This document shows, piece by piece, positions 36,068 through 48,917 of a stretch of 55,875 bases of DNA. The DNA lies in NCBI GenBank assembly GCA_009885845.1, contig VFJW01000012.1, positions 1 through 55,875 of the forward strand, read 5' to 3'. The stretch comes from Geobacter sp. (GTDB lineage: Bacteria > Desulfobacterota > Desulfuromonadia > Geobacterales > Pseudopelobacteraceae). Positions within the stretch are counted from its first letter, which is position 1, and each line of letters starts with the position of its first letter. The position numbers and the translations under genes are program-made. A model generated the notes under the pieces. The model was given only the letters and a program-made list of their open reading frames with translations. It made no database searches and had not been told where the DNA came from.

Positions 36068-37417
36068 ATGTTAGAAGCTTGGCTGCAAGCAACTGAAAAT
36101 ATAGAAAAAATAATGTCGGAAGCCGATTTTGGTGCCTGGATAAAACCGGTTCATTACAGTCACTATGACGGTTCCGCCGTTTTTTTATCTGTGCCCAACT
36201 CATTTATTAAGGAGTGGTTGGAAGACCACTACCTGAAGGTTTTGACCGGAGCACTCTCTGCCACATCCGGATATGCTATCACTCTTAACTTTATAATAAG
36301 AGCAGACGAGGAGCACCAGCCATACATATCAGAAGATTTTATTGTTAAAAGTGAGTTAGAGCCGACTACAGGCAGAAACACCCCCCTTGAACAGGTATTT
36401 ACTCCACTCAACCCAAAATATAAGTTTGATCTCTTTGTAAGCGGGACCGGCAATCAATTTGCTCATGCTGCAGCTATGGCGGTAGCAAATAATCCTGCAG
36501 ACACCTATAACCCTCTTTTTATCTATGGAGGTGTCGGTCTCGGTAAAAGTCACCTGTTAAACTCGATAGGCCACACTATACGCGAAAACTCACCGGAGCT
36601 GAATGTATGCTACTGTTCCGCTGAAAAATTTATGTATGAAATGGTCAATCATCTCCGTTTAAAAAAAATGGATGTATTTAGAAATCGATTTAGAAATGTA
36701 GATGTATTGTTAGTTGACGATATCCAGTTTATATCCGGCAAAACAGGAACACAGGAAGAGTTTTTTCACACATTCAATGCACTGCATGATGCTCATAAAC
36801 AGATTGTAATCACGTCGGATAAGTTCCCCCGGGAAATTTCAGACCTGGAAGAACGCCTGAGATCCCGGTTTGAATGGGGTCTTATTGCGGACATTCAGGC
36901 GCCTGATGTGGAAACAAAGATTGCCATTCTGAAAAAAAAATCCGAAGTTACCAGAGTTTTTTTCCCCGAGGATGTGTATTATTTTCTCGCCTCGAGTGAC
37001 ACAAGAAACATCCGTGAACTTGAAGGAATGCTGATACGACTTGGGGCGTTCAGTAGTCTTCAAAACATTCCGGTAACCCTGAATATGGCAAAAGAAAATT
37101 TAAAAGATATTTTGGGTGACAGGCACAAAGAAATAACAATTGAATTAATTCAAAAAACCGTTGCTGATTATTTTGATATAAAACTAATCGATCTGAAGTC
37201 GGAAAAACGGTTGAAAAATATTGTTCATGCTAGGCAGATAGCGATCTGGTTATGCAGAGATATGACTAAATCATCCTACCCCGACATAGGATTAAAGTTC
37301 GGTGGGAAAGATCATTCTACTGTCATACACTCCTACAAAAAAATTGATGCCGCTATTGAAAATAACCCTAAAATATCTAAAGTTATTGATGAAATAAAAC
37401 GTACACTGCTCAAGTAA
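36068..37417 (+). CDS. dnaA: Chromosomal replication initiator protein DnaA
   Basis: A 449-residue AAA+ initiator. Domain I is at the N-terminus (LEAWLQATENIEKIMSEADFGAWI), domain II is a short linker, and domain III holds Walker A GGVGLGKSHLLN and Walker B VLLVDDIQFI. Domain IV carries the DNA-binding signature PDIGLKFGGKDHSTVIHSYKKI. DnaA binds DnaA boxes and opens oriC. No obvious ribosome site precedes the ATG. The gene is noticeably AT-rich compared with gyrB/gyrA. Confidence 0.98.
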   Translation: MLEAWLQATENIEKIMSEADFGAWIKPVHYSHYDGSAVFLSVPNSFIKEWLEDHYLKVLTGALSATSGYAITLNFIIRADEEHQPYISEDFIVKSELEPTTGRNTPLEQVFTPLNPKYKFDLFVSGTGNQFAHAAAMAVANNPADTYNPLFIYGGVGLGKSHLLNSIGHTIRENSPELNVCYCSAEKFMYEMVNHLRLKKMDVFRNRFRNVDVLLVDDIQFISGKTGTQEEFFHTFNALHDAHKQIVITSDKFPREISDLEERLRSRFEWGLIADIQAPDVETKIAILKKKSEVTRVFFPEDVYYFLASSDTRNIRELEGMLIRLGAFSSLQNIPVTLNMAKENLKDILGDRHKEITIELIQKTVADYFDIKLIDLKSEKRLKNIVHARQIAIWLCRDMTKSSYPDIGLKFGGKDHSTVIHSYKKIDAAIENNPKISKVIDEIKRTLLK

Positions 37418-37636
37418 GGAAAACCTGTGGATATTATGTTAACTACTGTTGGCAAATATTTCCGTTGTGCAAAAGTAAGGAAAATATCACATGATATGCA
37501 CAATTTTAACTGCCAATTATCCGTTATATTCAAGTTAATTACTTAATTATCCCTAGTTTCCACAGTACCAACAAGAACTACAAGGTTTTAAATCTTTTAT
37601 AAACAATATTCATATAGGCAATAAAAGGGGGAACAT
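37418..37636. other. dnaA-dnaN intergenic region, part of the candidate oriC
   Basis: A 219-bp AT-rich gap with a DnaA-box-like ATATCCACA on the minus strand (37426-37434) and GTTTCCACA (37556-37564). AATTATCC occurs twice, at 37515-37522 and 37545-37552, exactly 30 bp apart. Together with the upstream gap this gives boxes on both sides of dnaA, a bipartite-origin layout. It must also carry any dnaN promoter. Confidence 0.55.
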
Positions 37637-38758
37637 ATGAAATTTAAAATAGATAAAGAACAATTTTTGAAGTCACTACAAAAGATCCAGGGAATTGTAG
37701 AGAAAAGAACGTCAATGCCTATTTTATCAAATGTTCTTCTCGAAGCAACAGAATCTTGCCTTCTCGTCACTGCTACCGATCTTGAGGTTGGAATGAAAAG
37801 CAGTTATTCAGCTGAAGTTATCACCCCGGGAAAAATTACTGTTTCTGCGAAGAAATTATATGAAATAGTTAAAGAACTGCCGAATCAGCCAATTATATTT
37901 GCGACAAAAGATAATGATTGGGTAGAAATAAAGTGCGGAAAGGTGCAATTCAATATAGTCGGTCTCTCACCGGATGAATTTCCTTATTTTCCGGATGTAA
38001 AAGAAGAAAACCTTTTTGAAATTGAAACGTCTTTGTTGCGTGGAATGATTGAAAGAACCTCGTATGCCATATGTACTGATGAGACAAAATATAATCTCAA
38101 TGGAATATTTATCAAAGTTGAAGTACGTTCAGATGGTTCGAATGGTCTGAAAATGGTTTCTACAGATGGCCATCGACTTTCTATTGCATCAGGGAATCTA
38201 AAGGGAACTGCAGGTCCTGAATTATTGAAAGGAGTTATTCTGCCCAAAAAGGGTATTTATGAGATGAAAAAGATCACCGATGAAGAAGGCGGAACTCTTC
38301 TTTTTGGTTTTATGGATAATAGCGCTGTAATAAAGCGGGGTGATTCATATATGGTCATGCGCCTTGTTGACGGAGAATTTCCTGATTACAATAGGGTCAT
38401 ACCTACTGCCAACACACAGGTAGTGACTGTCAACAAGGAAGACTTCAGCCATTCAGTGCGACGAATGGCGATCCTGTCCAGCGAAAAATTCAAGGGCATT
38501 ATGTTGGAAATTACTTCGGGAGGTATTAAAATATCGTCCAGTAACCCCGAATTAGGTGATGCCATGGAAGAATTGGACGCATCCTATACCGGTGAACCTA
38601 TTTCTGTCAGATTTAATGCCCGTTATCTCCTTGATGTTCTTTCCGTTGCAGAAACAGAACGGGTCGAAATGAAATTCAAGGATGAGCTTTCCCCATCGAT
38701 TATTGTGCCGGAAAATTCAGACACATTCCTTGCGGTCATAATGCCGATGAGGCTCTAA
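37637..38758 (+). CDS. dnaN: DNA polymerase III sliding clamp (beta subunit)
   Basis: A 373-residue clamp that encircles DNA and tethers polymerase III. It begins with MKFKIDKEQFLKSLQKIQGIVEKRTSMPILSN-type sequence, has VSTDGHRLSIASG in the middle domain, and ends with the family motif DTFLAVIMPMRL. GGGGG (AAAGGGGGAAC) lies at the ribosome-site position. Length is normal. It is 8 bp from recF. Confidence 0.98.
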   Translation: MKFKIDKEQFLKSLQKIQGIVEKRTSMPILSNVLLEATESCLLVTATDLEVGMKSSYSAEVITPGKITVSAKKLYEIVKELPNQPIIFATKDNDWVEIKCGKVQFNIVGLSPDEFPYFPDVKEENLFEIETSLLRGMIERTSYAICTDETKYNLNGIFIKVEVRSDGSNGLKMVSTDGHRLSIASGNLKGTAGPELLKGVILPKKGIYEMKKITDEEGGTLLFGFMDNSAVIKRGDSYMVMRLVDGEFPDYNRVIPTANTQVVTVNKEDFSHSVRRMAILSSEKFKGIMLEITSGGIKISSSNPELGDAMEELDASYTGEPISVRFNARYLLDVLSVAETERVEMKFKDELSPSIIVPENSDTFLAVIMPMRL

Positions 38759-38766
38759 AAAGGCTG

Positions 38767-42274
<3,508 letters not shown>

Positions 42275-42333
42275 ACTTAAATTTCAATAACTTTCTCAGT
42301 CGTTGTGATGAGAAAAGCAGATACGAGGTACCA

Positions 42334-44892
42334 ATGCATATCCCACCAGAAATAGCAGTCAACAAGATATCGGTTAATATTGAAGATGAGATGAAACGTT
42401 CCTACATGGATTACGCCATGTCGGTCATCATCGGCCGGGCGCTGCCGGACGTGCGTGACGGTCTCAAGCCGGTTCACCGCCGCTGTCTGTACGCCATGTA
42501 TGATATGAGCAACGATTACAACAAGCCGTATAAGAAATCGGCCCGTGTGGTCGGTGATGTTATCGGTAAGTATCACCCTCATGGTGATACCGCCGCGTAT
42601 GACACCATCGTGCGTATGGCCCAGGATTTTTCCCTGCGTTACATGCTGGTAGACGGGCAGGGTAACTTCGGTTCGGTTGACGGCGACCGCCCCGCTGCGA
42701 TGCGTTACACCGAGATTCGCCTGCGTCAACTTTCCCACGAATTGCTGAACGATCTGGACAAAGAAACTGTCAACATGGTCCCGAACTACAACGAAGAGAT
42801 GCTGGAACCGACAGTGCTTCCGTCCAAGTTCCCCAACCTGCTGATTAACGGTTCGACCGGCATTGCGGTTGGGATGGCCACCAATATACCACCCCATAAT
42901 ATAAGCGAAATAATTGGCGGCATAATTGCCGTCATCCAGAATCCGGAAATCGATTTTGAGGAGCTTTTGGAAATGATCCCCGGGCCCGACTTCCCGACCG
43001 GTGCCACTATCTATGGCCGTCAGGGAATCAGGGATGCGTACAGTACCGGTCGCGGCATTATCCAGATCCGCGCCAAGGCACATGTCGAAGCTTCAAAGCG
43101 TTCAGAGCGTCAGGCGATTATTGTCACCGAACTTCCGTATCAGGTAAACAAAGCCCGACTGATCGAGAAGATAGCCGAACTGGTCAAGGAGAAGAAGGTC
43201 GAAGGGATTACCGAAATCCGCGATGAGTCCGACCGCCAGGGGATGCGGATCGTCATCGAGGTCAAACGGGACGAAAACGCTGAGGTGCTGCTCAATCAGC
43301 TCTACAAGCAGTCCCAGTTGCAGGTCTCCTTTGGCATTATCATGCTGGCTATTGTTCACAATCGACCACGGGTGCTGACTCTGCGCGAGATGATGGACTG
43401 TTTCGTCGAGCATCGCTGTGAGGTGGTCACGCGCCGTACCAACTTCGAACTGAAGAAGGCGCTGGCTCGTGCACACATCCTGGAAGGCCTCAAGATTGCT
43501 CTTGACTGGCTGGATGCCGTAATCGAGATGATCCGGGAGTCAAAAACTCCACCAGAAGCAAAACAGGGATTGATGGAAGGGAAGTTCGCAGATCCCGAAT
43601 TCCTGACGCGGCTCAATCTGCCGCGGCCGGTCGGTTTTGAGAGTTCGGTCCAGCTGTCCGAGATTCAGGCTCAGGCTATCCTGGAGATGCGCCTGCAACG
43701 TCTGACCGGCCTTGAGCGTGACAAGATCATTGCCGAGTACGAAGAGGTCATGAAACTGATTGCCCGTTTGCGGGAGATCCTGGCTTCCGACACCGAAATC
43801 CTCAAGATCATTGTCGGTGAATTGACCGAAATCAGGGAACGGTTCGGCGACAAACGCCGCTCCGAAATAGCTGACAAGAGTGCTGATATTTCACGGGAAG
43901 ACACCATAGAAGATGAAGAGATGGTGGTTACCATTTCGCACACCGGTTACATCAAGCGGAGTGCTGTTGACCTGTATCGCTCGCAGCGTCGCGGCGGCAA
44001 AGGGAAAACCGGCATGAAAACCAAAGAGGAGGATTTTGTCGAGCAGCTCTTCATTGCCTCCACAAAGGATTTCCTGCTCTGCTTCACTGACGCCGGACGA
44101 ATGTACTGGCTCAAGGTCTACGAGATTCCTGAAGGGAGCCGAACCACTAAAGGGAAAGCGGTTGTTAATCTGGTTAATGTCGCTGCCGGCGAAAAGATTA
44201 CCACCATCCTGCCGGTCAAGGAGTTCAGTGAAAATACCTATCTGTTCATGGCAACTCAGGGTGGCGTAGTTAAAAAAACCTCCTTGGTTGATTACTCGAA
44301 CGTCAGAGTTGGCGGCATCATCGCCGTTAACCTGGACGACGGAGACAAGCTGATATCCGTTGCCCTGACAGATGGTACCAAGGATATTTTCCTTGCTTCG
44401 AGAAATGGTAAAGCCATCCGTTTCAATGAGGAGGATGTGCGTCCGATGGGACGGGTCACCCGCGGAGTACGCGGTATGAACCTGGGGAAAGATGACCGCG
44501 TCATCGGCATGGAGATCGTTGATAATACCGCTGTCGGTTCGACGATCTTTACCGTATGTGAAAACGGTTTCGGCAAACGCACCGATCTGGACGAATATCG
44601 TGATCAGACGCGCGGCGGAAAGGGAATCATCACGATCAAAACCACCGAACGTAACGGCTCCGTCGTTAACGTCATGCAGGTTGCAGACGATCACGATCTG
44701 ATGGTTATCACCGATCAGGGCAAAATTTTGCGAGTTCCGGTCTCCGGTTTCTCGGTTATCGGACGCAACACTCAGGGAGTGAACCTGATGAACACCGAGG
44801 AGAATGAAAAGGTCGTGGCTGTCGCCCGTCTGGCAGAAAAGGATGAGGACGATGACATCCTTGATGAAGGGGCCGAAGAAACGGAAGCATAG
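42334..44892 (+). CDS. gyrA: DNA gyrase subunit A
   Basis: An 852-residue subunit carrying DNA cleavage and wrapping. The catalytic Tyr lies in [10 protein letters not shown]; the quinolone-region sequence is [22 protein letters not shown]. The C-terminal beta-pinwheel includes the GyrA box QRRGGKG, which marks gyrase rather than topoisomerase IV. The C-terminus is acidic ([15 protein letters not shown]). A strong palindromic terminator follows 36 bp after the stop. Confidence 0.98.
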   Translation: MHIPPEIAVNKISVNIEDEMKRSYMDYAMSVIIGRALPDVRDGLKPVHRRCLYAMYDMSNDYNKPYKKSARVVGDVIGKYHPHGDTAAYDTIVRMAQDFSLRYMLVDGQGNFGSVDGDRPAAMRYTEIRLRQLSHELLNDLDKETVNMVPNYNEEMLEPTVLPSKFPNLLINGSTGIAVGMATNIPPHNISEIIGGIIAVIQNPEIDFEELLEMIPGPDFPTGATIYGRQGIRDAYSTGRGIIQIRAKAHVEASKRSERQAIIVTELPYQVNKARLIEKIAELVKEKKVEGITEIRDESDRQGMRIVIEVKRDENAEVLLNQLYKQSQLQVSFGIIMLAIVHNRPRVLTLREMMDCFVEHRCEVVTRRTNFELKKALARAHILEGLKIALDWLDAVIEMIRESKTPPEAKQGLMEGKFADPEFLTRLNLPRPVGFESSVQLSEIQAQAILEMRLQRLTGLERDKIIAEYEEVMKLIARLREILASDTEILKIIVGELTEIRERFGDKRRSEIADKSADISREDTIEDEEMVVTISHTGYIKRSAVDLYRSQRRGGKGKTGMKTKEEDFVEQLFIASTKDFLLCFTDAGRMYWLKVYEIPEGSRTTKGKAVVNLVNVAAGEKITTILPVKEFSENTYLFMATQGGVVKKTSLVDYSNVRVGGIIAVNLDDGDKLISVALTDGTKDIFLASRNGKAIRFNEEDVRPMGRVTRGVRGMNLGKDDRVIGMEIVDNTAVGSTIFTVCENGFGKRTDLDEYRDQTRGGKGIITIKTTERNGSVVNVMQVADDHDLMVITDQGKILRVPVSGFSVIGRNTQGVNLMNTEENEKVVAVARLAEKDEDDDILDEGAEETEA

Positions 44893-44927
44893 GCTTAGCA
44901 AACACCACCTGTAAATTGATGGAAATT

Positions 44928-44971
44928 ATAAAAGCCGTGATGCAACCAATTGGTTGCATCACGGCTTTTAT
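44928..44971. terminator. Perfect 44-bp palindrome after gyrA, likely terminator
   Basis: The two 22-bp arms pair perfectly about AA|TT (AAAAGCCGTGATGCAACC and its complement). With A-rich and T-rich ends it would act as a terminator in both directions, though the T-run is short (TTTTATG). Confidence 0.75.
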
Positions 44972-44992
44972 GTATGGCTTTGTTGTTGCAAA

Positions 44993-45028
44993 ATGGGTAT
45001 TGCCCATAATATGCAAATGTGATACTGT
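44993..45028 (+). promoter_or_regulatory. Promoter and candidate operator of the toxin-antitoxin operon
   Basis: TTGCCC (45000-45005), 17 bp, TACTGT (45023-45028), ending about 20 bp before the antitoxin ATG. The -35 lies inside the palindrome ATGGGTATTGCCCAT (44993-45007), well placed for autorepression by the antitoxin. Confidence 0.5.
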
Positions 45029-45048
45029 GTGAAACAGGAGGTACTGAA

Positions 45049-45318
45049 ATGCTGACACAAACTGATTCCCGCAGGCGTGTTACCCTGCCGCCGTCATTCG
45101 GCGTCAAGCCGGGTGACGCCATTGATCTTGAAATGCTGGAAGATGGTCGCATCATGCTCATTCCGGTGGAGCCGGTTCCGCGTCATCAGCTCTGGGCGTG
45201 GACTGCGGAAGCAAAGGTAGCCATAAGTGCCTCACTTGCCGATGTTCGCCCCTCTACGGTTGTTGAAACCGCCGCGCAGGCCGCTGATGTTGCCGCGAAG
45301 TGGACAGATGAGGATTGA
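45049..45318 (+). CDS. AbrB/MazE-like antitoxin
   Basis: An 89-residue protein. The start at 45049 is fixed by GGAGGT 6 nt upstream. The N-terminal half has the swapped-hairpin AbrB pattern: TQTDSRRRVTLPPSFGVKPGD, then AIDLEMLEDGRIMLIPV. The C-terminal tail is Ala-rich and helical, suited to wrapping a toxin. It overlaps the next gene by 11 bp. Together they form a type II toxin-antitoxin pair; the antitoxin would also repress the operon through the palindrome at 44993-45007. Confidence 0.78.
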   Translation: MLTQTDSRRRVTLPPSFGVKPGDAIDLEMLEDGRIMLIPVEPVPRHQLWAWTAEAKVAISASLADVRPSTVVETAAQAADVAAKWTDED

Positions 45319-45604
45319 AATTCGCCCCGCCTTTGATGAAGCGGTCATGGCTGCTGAATTGCCGGTGCGCAAGGCAGCGGCAAAGATGCTTACGCTACTT
45401 CAGTCCCTTGACCTTCCTCAATTATGGGTTCATCCCGGACTGAACTTCGAGAAACTCCACGGTATGATCGAACCGGCAACCGGCCAGCAACTTTTCTCTG
45501 TTCGCGTAACCGGCAGCGCCCGTGCCGTAACCTGTCTGCTCTCTGGGCCAACCATCGTGCTTGTCAGCCTTCATGTCCAACATGACAAGGCGTACCGGCG
45601 GTAG
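45308..45604 (+). CDS. RelE/ParE-like toxin
   Basis: A 98-residue protein whose ATG lies inside the antitoxin gene (11-bp overlap). It shows a RelE/HigB-like pattern: an N-terminal helix-rich part, then HPGLNFEKLHGM, QLFSVRVTGSARAVTCLL and a final IVLVSLHVQHDKAYRR. RelE-type toxins cleave mRNA on the ribosome, whereas ParE-type poison gyrase. The target here cannot be told from the sequence, though its location directly behind gyrA is notable. The frame is intact. Confidence 0.75.
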   Translation: MRIEIRPAFDEAVMAAELPVRKAAAKMLTLLQSLDLPQLWVHPGLNFEKLHGMIEPATGQQLFSVRVTGSARAVTCLLSGPTIVLVSLHVQHDKAYRR

Positions 45605-45606
45605 GT

Positions 45607-45804
45607 TTATTTTACTGCTTCCTTTTGCTTCAACGCCTTCTCCTTTATATCAGCCAGCCAGCGTAACTGCTCATATTCCGGCAAGCCCTGTAATTCCTTC
45701 AATAACATACGTGTCACCTCCGATATCTTATCGTACCCCTCCTTCTGCTCCCCTACAACTTGCGGCGTAAAATGCTCTTCCGTTACTTCCAGTACCCGGC
45801 ACAT
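45607..45804 (-). CDS. Small hypothetical protein, 65 aa
   Basis: Convergent with the toxin gene, ending 2 bp from it. The ATG at 45804 has AAGGTGA close upstream. The sequence is highly charged and helical (ISEVTRMLLKELQGLPEYEQLRWLADIKEKALKQKE), with an N-terminal MCRVLEV. It reads like a genuine helical protein or the tail of one. It overlaps the start of the DUF1566 remnant on the other strand. No family is recognised. Confidence 0.45.
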   Translation of the reverse strand: MCRVLEVTEEHFTPQVVGEQKEGYDKISEVTRMLLKELQGLPEYEQLRWLADIKEKALKQKEAVK

Positions 45805-46060
45805 TCACCTTTGCAGCCGGAGTTGTTCAATTGCCAGCTACCGGCCAGACTATTAGCTATGCAGCCGGTGACGACGGTGCTCTGGCAAAGGGAACTGTCT
45901 GGCCAACCCCACGGTTTGTGGATAACGGCGATCAGACTATGACCGACAATGTCACCAATTTGGTTTGGACCAAGGATGGCAACGCCCCTGGCCCCAATAC
46001 CTGTGGTCCTGCGACAACCAAGACTTGGTATAGTCCAGGGAACACTCAGGGTAATTTTAT
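45792..46060 (+). pseudogene. Fragment of a DUF1566 (Lcl C-terminal) protein gene
   Basis: The plus-strand frame reads FAAGVVQLPATGQTISYAAG, then WPTPRFVDNGDQTMTDNVTNL, then VWTKDGNAPGPNTCG, the pattern of the repeated DUF1566 surface proteins of Geobacter. There is no start codon or signal peptide, and after about 46060 the frame ends in unrelated sequence with a stop at 46124. It is a gene remnant, showing that this gap has been rearranged. Confidence 0.75.
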
Positions 46061-46115
46061 CAAGCTCCATTCCGGCAGGGGTATTGCAAAGCGCCGTCGG
46101 CGATTTGTATTGATA

Positions 46116-46135
46116 TTGTCATGACGTTGTCATGA
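46116..46135. repeat. TTGTCATGA direct repeat upstream of the HEAT-like gene
   Basis: TTGTCATGA occurs at 46116-46124 and 46127-46135, 11 bp apart start to start (one helical turn), 68 bp before the next ATG. This spacing fits a dimeric regulator, but no protein can be named. Confidence 0.35.
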
Positions 46136-46202
46136 TTGCCTTCATACTTTTCATGTGGTAAAGTCCTCTCCCTGATTCAGAAGTGATTGAGGCAATCAAA
46201 GT

Positions 46203-47792
46203 ATGACAATTCCATTGAAAATAGACAAAACACTGCGTGAACGTCGTCGCATCAACCGCCTGCTTGACTTTCTCAAACGGGACGACCTGACCGGAGATCA
46301 GATGGAGCGCATCGGTCGGCGGCTGCAGAAGTCAGGCAAGCGGGCGCTTTCACCGCTGGTTCGCAAACTCTGGCGCGAGCAAAACGGTACCGCAATCTAT
46401 CGTTACGCCTGTATGCTGGATTTTTTCGACGCATCGGTATGGATGGATCAACTGATCCAGATCACCCTGCAGCGCACGGACCTGGAAGAGGATGGCAAAC
46501 TGGCTCTTCTGGATGTCCTGCACGACAGTGGCATCGATGTCACCGCTCCCCCCTTTGCCGCAATGACCGGTTATGGTTCCCCCACTCTGGAAGGTTTTGT
46601 TGACGATTGTCTGAGTGATAACGAGCGAGGCCTGGTACGGTTCATCGACAGCTTTCTCGATGTGGCAGACGAGTTCCGCGGACGGATGATAAGTCGCCTT
46701 TCCGACGTCTCTTCCGCTGAGTCGGTGGCGCTTCTGGAAATTCTGCTCTCTTTCGAAAAGGAAGAGATCGTACGCGAAGCGATACGTGCCCTGGGAAGAA
46801 CTAAATGCGGCTATGCTCTTGATGTTCTGGGGCGTGCTGAAGCCCGGTACGAGGGCGATTTAGCCGCTTTGATCCGACGCAGTATTCTGAGACTTTCATT
46901 CACCGGAATCAGAGAGGCGCTTGAACTGCCACACTCCTTCCAGCAGCCGCTCCCGTTTTATGAAGTACACGCCGGACCGGTTGATTTTTACGGTTCCCGT
47001 ACACTCTGGTTCTCCTGGCGGCTTGATGAGCAGGCATTTGCCGCTATGCTGATTCTTACCGGTGAAGCGGATGGTATGCTGAACGCTATCAGCTATCGAA
47101 TGAAGGATGAGAAAGAGTATGGCCATATCTTAAAAGATGTGGCCGGCGGCGAAATGCTGACTCCGGTTGAATATGACTATGCACTGGCTTCTCTCCGCGA
47201 CGCACTTCACCGCAGTCGTGAGGGAGGCTTTTATCTTCCTCCTGACTTCTATGTTGATATGCGGCTCTTCCGTCCGGACTCTCTCAAGCCTGAAGCATAC
47301 ACCCCCCGGTTTAAACTCAAACATCTGGAAGATATTGTTGAAAAAATTCCCGGCTATGTTGCTGCAAGTAACGACCTGCTGGACGAACCGGGACTTGAAG
47401 GGTGGGTTCTTACCGAAACGTCTTTGTATGACGCTGCTGATCGTTTCACTGCGTTGGAAGCCGATGGCGGGCCAGACTCTGTGTCATCCGAGGACCTGGA
47501 GAGGGAAATTTCACGCTGCTGTGACGAGTTGATTGTGCCCCGGCGTGCCGATATCATCAAACGGCTGCTGCTGACCGCTGATTACCTGCAGCAGATTGAG
47601 AGTGATGAAAGCGCAGTGCAAAAGACACTGGCTACCGCCTTAAGTCTTGTCGGAGGCTTCCTGCCGGATTGCCGCCATCCATTCGTCCGGCGTCTGCTGC
47701 TGGACAGTATTGACGCTGCCCGGCAAACGCTTGCAGAAGGATATGATCCGCGCCTTGAGGAAGAGTATGATGACGATGAATACGATGAATAA
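46203..47792 (+). CDS. HEAT-repeat-like protein between gyrA and gpsA
   Basis: A 529-residue cytoplasmic protein. The ATG has GAGG about 10 nt upstream. The N-terminal half is a run of helical HEAT-like units (ALSPLVRKLWRE, EDGKLALLDVLHD, ESVALLEILLSFEKEEIVREAIRALGRT). The second half (about 230-430) is a mixed domain with FYEVHAGPVDFYGSRTLWFSW, and the C-terminus is very acidic (EEEYDDDEYDE). A protein of this type is recalled at the same place in other Geobacter genomes. HEAT arrays bind proteins or nucleic acids; its function is unknown. It overlaps the start of gpsA by 26 bp. Confidence 0.75.
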   Translation: MTIPLKIDKTLRERRRINRLLDFLKRDDLTGDQMERIGRRLQKSGKRALSPLVRKLWREQNGTAIYRYACMLDFFDASVWMDQLIQITLQRTDLEEDGKLALLDVLHDSGIDVTAPPFAAMTGYGSPTLEGFVDDCLSDNERGLVRFIDSFLDVADEFRGRMISRLSDVSSAESVALLEILLSFEKEEIVREAIRALGRTKCGYALDVLGRAEARYEGDLAALIRRSILRLSFTGIREALELPHSFQQPLPFYEVHAGPVDFYGSRTLWFSWRLDEQAFAAMLILTGEADGMLNAISYRMKDEKEYGHILKDVAGGEMLTPVEYDYALASLRDALHRSREGGFYLPPDFYVDMRLFRPDSLKPEAYTPRFKLKHLEDIVEKIPGYVAASNDLLDEPGLEGWVLTETSLYDAADRFTALEADGGPDSVSSEDLEREISRCCDELIVPRRADIIKRLLLTADYLQQIESDESAVQKTLATALSLVGGFLPDCRHPFVRRLLLDSIDAARQTLAEGYDPRLEEEYDDDEYDE

Positions 47793-48819
47793 CGGAACGA
47801 TACCTGCATCGGCCGCTTTCGAGCGTATTGCGGTCATCGGTGGCGGCAGCTGGGGAACCGCTCTGGCGGGACGGCTGGCGGCCAACGGCCGTGACACACT
47901 GCTGTGGGCGTATGAACCGGAACTCGTGGCAGAGATCAATTCAAGCCATACCAACTCTCTCTATCTTCCCGGTATCAACCTGCATCCGACTCTGGCATGT
48001 ACCGGGAATCTGGAAGAGGCGATCTCCGGACGGAGCATAGTGCTGCTGGTGACACCGGTACAGGTAATGCGCGGTGTGCTGAAGCAGCTTGCCCCTTACA
48101 TCGGGCCGGACGTGATTATAGCAAACGCATCAAAAGGGATTGAGCTGGAGTCGCTGCAGACGGTTTCCCAGATTTGTGGGGAACTGCTTGGCGATACCGC
48201 TCTCAGCCGCTATGTTGCGCTCTCCGGTCCGACCTTTGCCAGGGAAGTGGCTCAGGAGCTCCCTTCGCTGATCGTCGCTGCATCACGCAGTGCTGCAGCA
48301 TCTCAGCGTGTGCAGGCGGTCTTCAGCTGCCCCTGTTTGCGGGTGTATACCAACAGTGATGTCATCGGTGTTGAACTGGGTGGGGCGGTAAAGAATGTCA
48401 TCGCTATTGCCGCCGGAATCTGCGACGGTCTTGGTTTTGGCCACAATGCCCGTGCGGCACTGATCACGAGAGGACTTTCCGAGATGAATCGACTGGGGCA
48501 GGCCATGGGGGCTCAGGCAGCTACCTTCGCCGGTCTCGCCGGCATGGGGGATCTGGTGCTGACCTGCACCGGAGATCTTTCCCGCAATCGCACGGTAGGT
48601 TTCAAGCTGGGGCAGGGAATGAAATTGACGGACATACTGTCCGAGATGCGCATGGTGGCCGAAGGGGTAAAGAGCGCTGAATCGGTTTACCAACTCGCCC
48701 TCCGTCTCGGCGTCGAGATGCCGATTGTCGAGAAGACCTTCCAGATCCTCCACGAGGACAAACCGGCCCGTCAGGCGGTGATTGAGCTGATGGCGCGTGA
48801 TTTGAAGGCTGAAGCGTGA
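47767..48819 (+). CDS. gpsA: Glycerol-3-phosphate dehydrogenase [NAD(P)+]
   Basis: About 350 residues; supplies sn-glycerol-3-phosphate for phospholipids. The frame is open further upstream, but the ATG cluster at 47767-47787 is placed right after GAGG and precedes the domain. The dinucleotide motif is IAVIGGGSWGTALAGRLA. Substrate and catalytic motifs are VALSGPTFAREVA, GVELGGAVKNVIAIAAG and FAGLAGMGDLVLTCTG with SRNRTVG. It is translationally coupled to the HEAT-like gene and ends before a clear terminator. Confidence 0.96.
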   Translation: MMTMNTMNNGTIPASAAFERIAVIGGGSWGTALAGRLAANGRDTLLWAYEPELVAEINSSHTNSLYLPGINLHPTLACTGNLEEAISGRSIVLLVTPVQVMRGVLKQLAPYIGPDVIIANASKGIELESLQTVSQICGELLGDTALSRYVALSGPTFAREVAQELPSLIVAASRSAAASQRVQAVFSCPCLRVYTNSDVIGVELGGAVKNVIAIAAGICDGLGFGHNARAALITRGLSEMNRLGQAMGAQAATFAGLAGMGDLVLTCTGDLSRNRTVGFKLGQGMKLTDILSEMRMVAEGVKSAESVYQLALRLGVEMPIVEKTFQILHEDKPARQAVIELMARDLKAEA

Positions 48820-48850
48820 AATCGCCCTTTTAAATAGTTTGCAACTAATG

Positions 48851-48882
48851 AAGACCCCGATATGCTGCATTTCGGGGTCTTT
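48851..48882 (+). terminator. Rho-independent terminator after gpsA
   Basis: AAGACCCCGA (48851-48860) pairs with TCGGGGTCTT (48872-48881) across an 11-base loop, followed by a short T-containing run. It separates gpsA from the restriction-modification cluster. Confidence 0.75.
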
Positions 48883-48917
48883 GTGTATAAATCTGCTGCG
48901 AAAAGAGGCTGAATCCG

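Noticed and set aside
43891-44901. 336-codon minus-strand open frame over gyrA
   Set aside because: Antisense shadow; the plus-strand gyrA motifs are unambiguous across the whole stretch.
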